This document shows, in pieces, positions 61,460-64,000 of a DNA stretch of 64,000 nt (positions are counted from its first letter, which is position 1; every line of letters begins with the position of its first letter). Below the pieces are notes generated by a model. The model did not search any database and was not told where the DNA came from. It worked only from the letters and a program-made list of their open reading frames with translations. The position numbers were made by a program, and so were the translations under genes. The DNA lies in assembly GCA_020631735.1 (NCBI GenBank), contig CM036159.1, forward strand, positions 97,394,701-97,458,700. Direction: 5' to 3'. The DNA comes from Saccharum officinarum. Its lineage: Eukaryota; Streptophyta; Magnoliopsida; Poales; Poaceae.

Positions 61460-63190
61460 GGTCCTCTATACTTTCTTTATGATTTATGAATTATCAGTAT
61501 ATATCATCTGATAAAAACTATATGTTGGTCGTGGAAGGAGGAGATTGCAGGGCTGGCTGGGTGGCCCCAGCTGGCGGTGTGGCTGCGCCGGGTGTGGCGC
61601 CGGATCCACGAGCGGCCCGAGGGCGTACGAGGAGGTGGAGAACAGCCGCGTCGTCGTCACAGCGTGCGGAGTCTGTCCGAAATATAACCAACATTGTAGT
61701 GTATTGCTCCCATTTCTGCCGCTCGCCTGACAGTGTGTGCCGAAGCCCGGAGGCGGGGAATGTGGCTGGTGGCGCCAGCGGGTCCATCGCCAATCATCCA
61801 GGCTACGGGCAAGGTATGAATCATACGTCATTGAATTGGAGTTCCTTCCACAGGGCACATCAGAGCTCGACGGTCTTTCGTTTTAATTGCAAAGAAACCG
61901 CTTGAAGATGACGAGCCGCCGCCTGCAGGGTACTCTACCACGTCGAGAGATAGTGAAGAAAAAAAAGCTGAAGCCGTTAGAAGGAAAGGAAAGTGAATGT
62001 CGATATTCAGGGCAAGCAAGACTGCCCGATTCATGATCTGGCTGTCTCCAAGGCAAGATCTGCAGTGTGTCTCCTTAACCCCACCCCAACTAAAGAGATG
62101 CATATGTTGTTTGCATAATTATATTGCTGGAGTATCCATTAGACAAATACCACTGGTGAGTGAAGCATTTATGAGCTGTGTGTTGAGATTAAGATGCTGG
62201 TTAAGGCTGTGAACAATACAGTTTCCCAAGAATCTGTAGTAGGATCTTTCAAAAAAAAAACCATAGTAAGCAATATGCCAATATCTGTGATGTACAAAGG
62301 TTTGCTGTTGTAAACTTGCCAATGTGATGTGCTTGGTTGGATAAGCTAATTTTGTTGATACTGACAAGAGTATTTTACCAGAAAAATTTCCCACCAATTT
62401 TGGCTGTCAGACTTGTTAGTGATATTTGGATATCCTTGAGTTAATAAGAAGCCTGTTGGTGTAAACACAGGGAGGCTCTTCTGTGTCATCAACAATCAAC
62501 AAGGCAGCTAATGGAGAAATGTTGGTTGATAGGAACTGGTCCATGAAGGTTAGTCCATCTCCCAGATAGCATAGAAGGAAATAAAGAGCGCCTTGCGCTG
62601 ACACTCAAGTAAGTATTGTCTGCAATGTTCTTGGATTTGGGCACTTCGCATGCTCTTATTTTGCTCAAACTTTGTTCTTATTTCTCCAGTAACATCATTT
62701 CAGATAAAAAAAAGAGGCATTGAAGGTTGGCATGCTGACTATTTTTTCATGTGACTAATGCTTTTGTTATTGTTCAAGCCATTGAAGCAGATAGTCAGGA
62801 AGTGGAGCTGGACCTATCAAGTCTGAATACTGTAAATACATTGATTGTTGTTGTGTTTAGGTATTTTAAAGATGGTATATCTGCTATTCTGTTTTATTCG
62901 ATATTATTTGCCTCGGTATGTAATGTAATATATTTGTGGAGCAAACTAGGTGTACCTTTCAAGACCACTGTCTCGGCAACAGTTTTAGTGGAGGCATTGA
63001 ACAGGTCAGTCGGATTTCTCAGCTTCGGCCAGGCAAATCTCTATGCAGGATGGTTGGCAACTTCTTAATCTATTCATGTTTTTGACCAGTGGCTAAAAAA
63101 TTGTATTTATGCTCATGTGTATTTGCACTAGATTTTTGGTTTGCCTGTCGCAGAAGGTTGGCATGCAAAGCATCTCACCCCAGACAGGTG
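61460..63190. other. No gene established; scattered exon-like pieces
   Basis: A few short stretches look exon-like: 61894-61998 (reads KPLEDDEPPPAGYSTTSRDS and ends at a stop) and 62470-62548 (SSVSSTINKAANGEMLVDRN, followed by GT). An open frame at 62751-63068 has hydrophobic parts but matches nothing I know. They may be remains of the HTATSF1-like locus or of another gene. Confidence 0.3.
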
Positions 63191-63195
63191 AAACA

Positions 63196-63440
63196 TCCTT
63201 TGAGGCTTGGTGGGACAGAGCTAGCAAGCTAAGGCTGCCGGTGGACTGACAAGAAAAGGCTTGAACTCTATTGTCATTTTAGGAGCATGGACACTCTGGA
63301 ATCACAGAAATCGATGTGCCTTCGATGGAGCTTCACCAAATCTAAATAGAGTTTTAACTCTTGCTTCCATGAGTTGAGATCGTGGGGGACTGCAGATGCC
63401 ATGGGTATATCTTACCTGACTGGCCTGCTCAGAGTGATTG
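63196..63440 (+). mobile_element. 3' fragment of an L1-type LINE
   Basis: Reads FEAWWDRASKLRLPVD, then after a frame change KGLNSIVILGAWTLWNHRNR and CAFDGASPNLNRVLTLA, the usual end of grass L1 ORF2 after the zinc-binding region. It stops near 63378. Only the 3' end is present, as expected for a 5'-truncated insertion. Confidence 0.75.
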
Positions 63441-63584
63441 TTTGGTAGGTCACGGGTCGTTGTAAACTGTTCTCCAAGCGATTAGTTTTTTTCTCCTTCA
63501 GTCCAAGGTGTGAGTGTGTGGTGTTGTATGGGGTTTAAATGAACAAAGTCTTGTGTATCATGTAATTGCAGCAAACAAGTATGT

Positions 63585-63765
63585 CTCACAGCCCAGGCAC
63601 AACGACGCAATTATCAGGGGCGCGCTCTACCACTGAGCTAATAGCCCGTTGCGCGGGCCTCCTAAAGGGAGGCCTGCTACGCCAAAAACGAGAAAAACTC
63701 CATCCTTTTCCTTTTGACATCCTCATGCTGCCGCATGGGGGACATGGGGACGTCAAAAAGGACAC
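63585..63765 (-). other. Nuclear insertion of plastid DNA (rrn16-trnI spacer and trnI-GAU 5' exon)
   Basis: On minus: CGTTTTTGGCGTAGCAGGCC, the spacer AGGCCTCCCTTTAGGAGG, then GGGCTATTAGCTCAGTGGTA and GAGCGCGCCCCTGATAATTG, which is the 5' exon of chloroplast trnI-GAU (D arm, GAT anticodon), running into the first bases of its group II intron. The spacer up to 63765 matches the sequence between 16S rRNA and trnI. The 3' exon is missing, so no tRNA can be made. A few differences from the plastid sequence as I remember it suggest that the transfer is not very recent. Confidence 0.88.
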
Positions 63766-64000
63766 TTCTCTTTTCTGCTGTTGTATTTTGAGCTTGAGGA
63801 CAATGGTGGATTTAGCCTTTTAGTTATTTGATTTGTCTGGTTATGTGCTGTCATGGCGAGAAATAACTTTATTATGCCTTCTTCTGCAAAAGTGTTTCCC
63901 GAAATGTATAAATGCTCAAATACAATTGTGTAAAAGTTGAACCATGCAAAAATAATTCGTCATTTGGTTTTTTCATGTGCTTCCCTAAAATAAAACCGTG
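63766..64000. other. AT-rich sequence, no gene seen
   Basis: No open frame or repeat that I can recognise between the plastid insert and the window edge. Confidence 0.4.

Noticed and set aside
63585..63660. A functional tRNA-Ile gene
   Set aside because: Only the 5' exon of a plastid intron-containing tRNA is present and the flanks are plastid spacer.

Overview
This window is nuclear DNA from a grass, probably a panicoid close to sorghum, sugarcane, Miscanthus or maize. The evidence is intron-containing genes with GT-AG junctions, grass-specific families (DUF1618, a CLE45-type peptide, a malectin-kinesin), typical grass MITEs, L1 LINEs, Ty3/gypsy elements, and a fragment of plastid DNA. Two runs of exactly 100 N (17509-17608 and 43303-43402) are scaffold gaps. 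Nothing here looks prokaryotic.

Layout. 1-2974 (minus): most of a Golgi PMT-type (DUF248) methyltransferase gene whose last exon lies outside the window; its leader and a GC-rich promoter region extend to about 4.3 kb. 7105-7362 (plus): a small secreted CLE45-like peptide gene. 8.4-17.5 kb: repeats, a two-exon 5' fragment of a HAD phosphatase gene and unexplained exon-like pieces. 17.6-28.2 kb: a decayed Tat-lineage Ty3/gypsy retrotransposon cut at its 5' side by the first gap, with RT, RNase H and integrase on plus, a multi-exon antisense gene on minus, three 499-bp tandem repeats and a 1,110-bp 3' LTR. 30.9-40.1 kb: a DUF1618 gene split by a 7.9-kb L1 LINE with a perfect 15-bp target-site duplication. 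40.2-43.3 kb: LTR, primer-binding site, leader and gag start of another LTR element whose gag opens with a copy of the histone H3 tail; the second gap cuts it off. 43.4-49.9 kb: a CAACAT-rich repeat, a tRNA-like SINE and a minus-strand L1 containing a 689-bp hAT element.

50.1-56.6 kb: a 22-exon kinesin-14 gene (about 1,129 aa; malectin domain, motor, coiled coil), readable without a break. 57.6-58.4 kb: a single-exon At1g01500-like membrane protein gene. 59-64 kb: the last exon of an acidic minus-strand protein, a broken HTATSF1/ELF9-like gene, two Tourist/Harbinger MITEs side by side, a LINE fragment and a nuclear insertion of plastid DNA containing the first half of trnI-GAU.

The genes do not form a pathway; this is ordinary grass gene space between transposon blocks. 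The most notable observations are (1) the H3-tail mimic in gag, where K4, K9 and S10 are kept but K14, K18 and K23 are all changed to residues that cannot be acetylated; (2) a LINE ORF2 of 1,203 codons with no frameshift but nine internal stops, all TAG and all at possible CHG methylation sites; (3) in-frame fusion of the DUF1618 N-terminus to LINE ORF1; and (4) a tandem array of 63-bp exons in the kinesin tail.
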